Origin: an uncultured Eubacteriales bacterium
GTDB lineage: Bacteria > Bacillota_A > Clostridia > Christensenellales > Aristaeellaceae
DNA length: 6,075 nucleotides
Direction: 5' to 3'
Assembly: GCA_902775835.1 (NCBI GenBank)
Contig: CACYNZ010000228.1
Coordinates: forward strand, 1 to 6,075
Shown here: one piece after another, positions 5,775 to 6,075 of the stretch
How the letters are laid out: the number at the start of each line of letters is the position of its first letter
Position numbering within the stretch: the stretch's first letter is position 1
Translations under genes and position numbers: made by a program
The notes under the pieces: model-generated
What the model saw: only the letters and a program-made list of their open reading frames with translations
Database searches by the model: none
Told to the model about the DNA's origin: nothing

Positions 5775-6075
5775 CGACTCAAGCACAGATGGATCGGGCG
5801 TTGATATGGCTACTGAGGTTGATGAACATCCGGAAAATAAACTCGGTAGAAAAATCAAAGTAGGATATGACATATACTATCTGGGGAATTCTTGGTCAGT
5901 GCAGTTATACCAAGAGTTCAAGTGGAACGCGGAGAACGAATATGCGGATGATATTGATGTTACTTACGTTCAGTCTGACAATGACTCCAACAAGCAAATT
6001 GCAAACCTTGAGGATTTGATCGCGCAGGGCGTCGATGTAATTATTACAACTCCCATTGATGCGACTGCACTGAAT
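5692..6075 (+). CDS. sugar-type ABC transporter substrate-binding protein, partial at both ends
   Basis: In the frame containing codon 5692-5694, about 128 codons run open to the window end. The first 53 or so (5692-5850) encode a Ser/Thr/Ala/Glu/Asp-rich linker of the kind that follows the lipobox in Gram-positive binding lipoproteins. From 5851 the fold begins: [14 protein letters not shown], then [20 protein letters not shown] followed by [18 protein letters not shown]. These are hallmarks of the periplasmic-binding-protein-like (Peripla_BP_4/RbsB-type) family that captures sugars for an ABC importer. The signal peptide, lipobox cysteine and start codon are absent, and the frame continues upstream only as out-of-frame rpsI sequence. 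TSE is encoded by the same nine bases at 5692-5700 and 5755-5763, both in this frame, which argues that 5692-5700 already belongs to this gene. GC is about 46% (41% over the last 255 bases), lower than rplM. The actual sugar cannot be told. Confidence 0.85.

Noticed and set aside
5091..5873. 260-codon open frame on the minus strand across rplM, rpsI and the junction
   Set aside because: It is antisense to clear L13 and S9 coding sequence and spans the chimeric join; its product resembles nothing and it has no credible start signal.

Overview
The window looks like chromosomal DNA of a fairly GC-rich anaerobic Firmicute (Clostridia-like; genus not determinable). The indications are strong AGGAGG-type ribosome binding sites, sigma-A-type TTGACA/TATAAT promoters, a DUF6062-type protein, a Suv3-like helicase and the rplM-rpsI pair. 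All complete genes are housekeeping or conserved-hypothetical. I see no phage, transposon, CRISPR, toxin-antitoxin or defence locus.

Layout. (1) 57-1706, plus strand: an RluA-family pseudouridine synthase, then 9 bp later a DUF6062-type protein carrying two CxxC...CxxH modules. (2) 1723-1771: a 21-bp hairpin with T-rich flanks on both sides, a shared terminator for the convergent genes. (3) 1782-4731, minus strand: an operon that reads, in transcription order, a large Suv3-like RNA helicase with a C-terminal four-cysteine zinc motif, then a dCMP deaminase. (4) 4732-5117: a divergent intergenic region with two well-formed promoters, one for the helicase operon (minus) and one for rplM-rpsI (plus). 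The plus-strand transcript has a leader of about 100 nt with a hairpin. (5) 5118 onward: rplM (L13, TTG start) and the beginning of rpsI (S9).

The real anomaly is at the right end. rpsI follows the S9 family for about 39 residues and then stops resembling S9. From about 5692 the +1 frame encodes an acidic linker followed by the first part of a sugar-type ABC transporter substrate-binding protein, which runs off the window. The two coding segments share only ACTTC (5692-5696), and GC content falls to about 46% after the junction (41% in the last 255 bases). Because S9 is essential, the simplest reading is a chimeric join (library or assembly). A genuine microhomology rearrangement with a second rpsI copy elsewhere remains possible.

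Functionally the intact genes concern RNA and translation (rRNA/tRNA pseudouridylation, RNA helicase, ribosomal proteins) plus pyrimidine deoxynucleotide supply (dCMP to dUMP). No convincing new multi-gene system is visible. The items most worth following are the junction, the duplicated metal-site architecture of the DUF6062-type protein, and the helicase's unusual Walker A and zinc tail.
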